A program made the translations under genes and the position numbers. Under the pieces are notes generated by a model that worked only from the letters and a program-made list of their open reading frames with translations, had not been told where the DNA came from and ran no database searches. From Mesorhabditis belari (lineage: Eukaryota; Nematoda; Chromadorea; Rhabditida; Rhabditidae), in NCBI GenBank assembly GCA_958450365.1, contig CAUEEP010000724.1, forward strand, positions 1,024,001 to 1,088,000: a stretch of 64,000 bases of DNA, written 5' to 3'. Below, piece by piece: positions 63,305 through 64,000 of this stretch (its first letter is position 1; each line of letters opens with the position of its first letter).

Positions 63305-63700
63305 TTAATCTTCTTTTTGTGAAACCAAGGAACACTCGGAAAAGAAAAGATGTTTTCTTTCCGAAATCTTTGCGATAAGCTTTTGAGCAAGAAAATATTT
63401 GCCCCCTACTTGAGAATCTTAGGATAAAAAGTGATCAGTGTTGTTGTTACGCAAATAAATAACAATTTTGTTTTTTGTGAAAGTCAACTACAGTGTTTAG
63501 TGTTGGACTATGCGCACAAAAAGCACAAAAGCTGTAGCTTACTGTAATACTTGTAAGCTCTGATATATCCTACTTGTAATATGCTAGCTTTGATATATCC
63601 TAGCTCTGGCTTACAACCCTAGGAACCTAGGCCAGGCTTAAAACCCTAGACCCCAGGTCATGTTGAAAAACGCGCAAAGACGAGCTGACCGGTCAGGCTA
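63305..63700. other. No gene recognised
   Basis: Contains AAATAAATAA and TGATATATCCTA duplicates (63560-63605); nothing else. Confidence 0.4.
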
Positions 63701-63704
63701 CTGT

Positions 63705-64000
63705 TTAAGGCGTATATAAGGCGTATTTAAAGGTGTATATAAGAAGTACAGAAGACGTATATAAGGCGTATATAAAGGCGTATATAAGGCGTATTTAAAG
63801 GCGTATATAAGGCGTATTTAAAGGCGTATATAAGAAGTATAGAAGGCGTATATAAAGGCGTATATAAGGCGCATATAAAGGCGTATATAAAGCGTACATA
63901 AAGGCGTATATAAGGCGTATATAAAGGCGTATAGAAGGCATATATAAAGGCGTAAATAAGGCATATATCAAGGCGTATATAAGAAGTATATAAGGCGTAT
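63705..64000. repeat. GGCGTATATAA array, running off the window end
   Basis: About 24 units of 11-13 bp (GGCGTATATAA, AGGCGTATTTAA). The end of the array is beyond the window. Confidence 0.95.

Noticed and set aside
62948..63378. 140-codon Lys-Pro-Ser-Gln-Asp-Glu-Ala repeat frame
   Set aside because: Two frames are open over the same 20-bp array and no exon borders or start context support either.

Overview
The window is eukaryotic and most probably comes from a nematode of the rhabditid kind. Three things point there. First, the one convincing gene has short exons joined by introns with GT donors and acceptors such as TTTCAG, TTTTCAG and TTTCTAG. Second, a stray fragment of 28S rRNA gene (31075-31577) resembles my recollection of Caenorhabditis-type 28S. 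Third, degenerate arrays of TTAGGC, the usual nematode telomere hexamer, occur at several interior places. There is no bacterial gene layout: no operons, no ribosome binding sites, no dense ORFs. Almost every long open frame here is an artefact of a tandem repeat.

Layout. 1-3180: dispersed repeat with a minisatellite, then a complete but dead mariner transposon (1585-2823). 3184-17655: a plus-strand gene of at least 14 exons for a secreted protein. It starts with a signal-peptide exon, then a DOMON-like beta domain, a Gln-Pro-rich repetitive exon of about 350 codons, a charged linker and a six-cysteine C-terminal part ending at TAA 17653-17655. Only the junction between its first three exons and the DOMON exons is unresolved. 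Its introns are filled with non-autonomous DNA transposons (one nested inside another), SINEs, palindromic MITEs and several minisatellites, including 588 bp of an 18-bp unit and about 1.1 kb of a GC-rich 13-bp unit. 17660-31000: deletion derivatives and relics of Tc1/mariner elements, tRNA-like repeats, a 500-bp polypyrimidine tract, and a duplicated exon-like block (23345-23833) split by a minisatellite. 31075-31577: 28S rRNA fragment. 31600-64000: essentially gene-free by eye, a succession of unrelated tandem arrays, palindromic MITEs and tRNA-derived SINEs.

Nothing here works together as a gene cluster. The notable pattern is repeat biology: palindromic MITEs and SINEs appear several times with a minisatellite in the middle or at the tail, as if these elements seed tandem arrays. 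The most unusual single structures are an inverted duplication of an exon-like sequence inside intron 1 (3588-4055), which would give a hairpin transcript; an intronic copy of the Gln-Pro coding repeat (12178-12246); and the duplicated exon at 23436/23769.

Limits: exon boundaries were read by eye from splice motifs and phase. Repeat boundaries and copy numbers are approximate. No homology search was possible.
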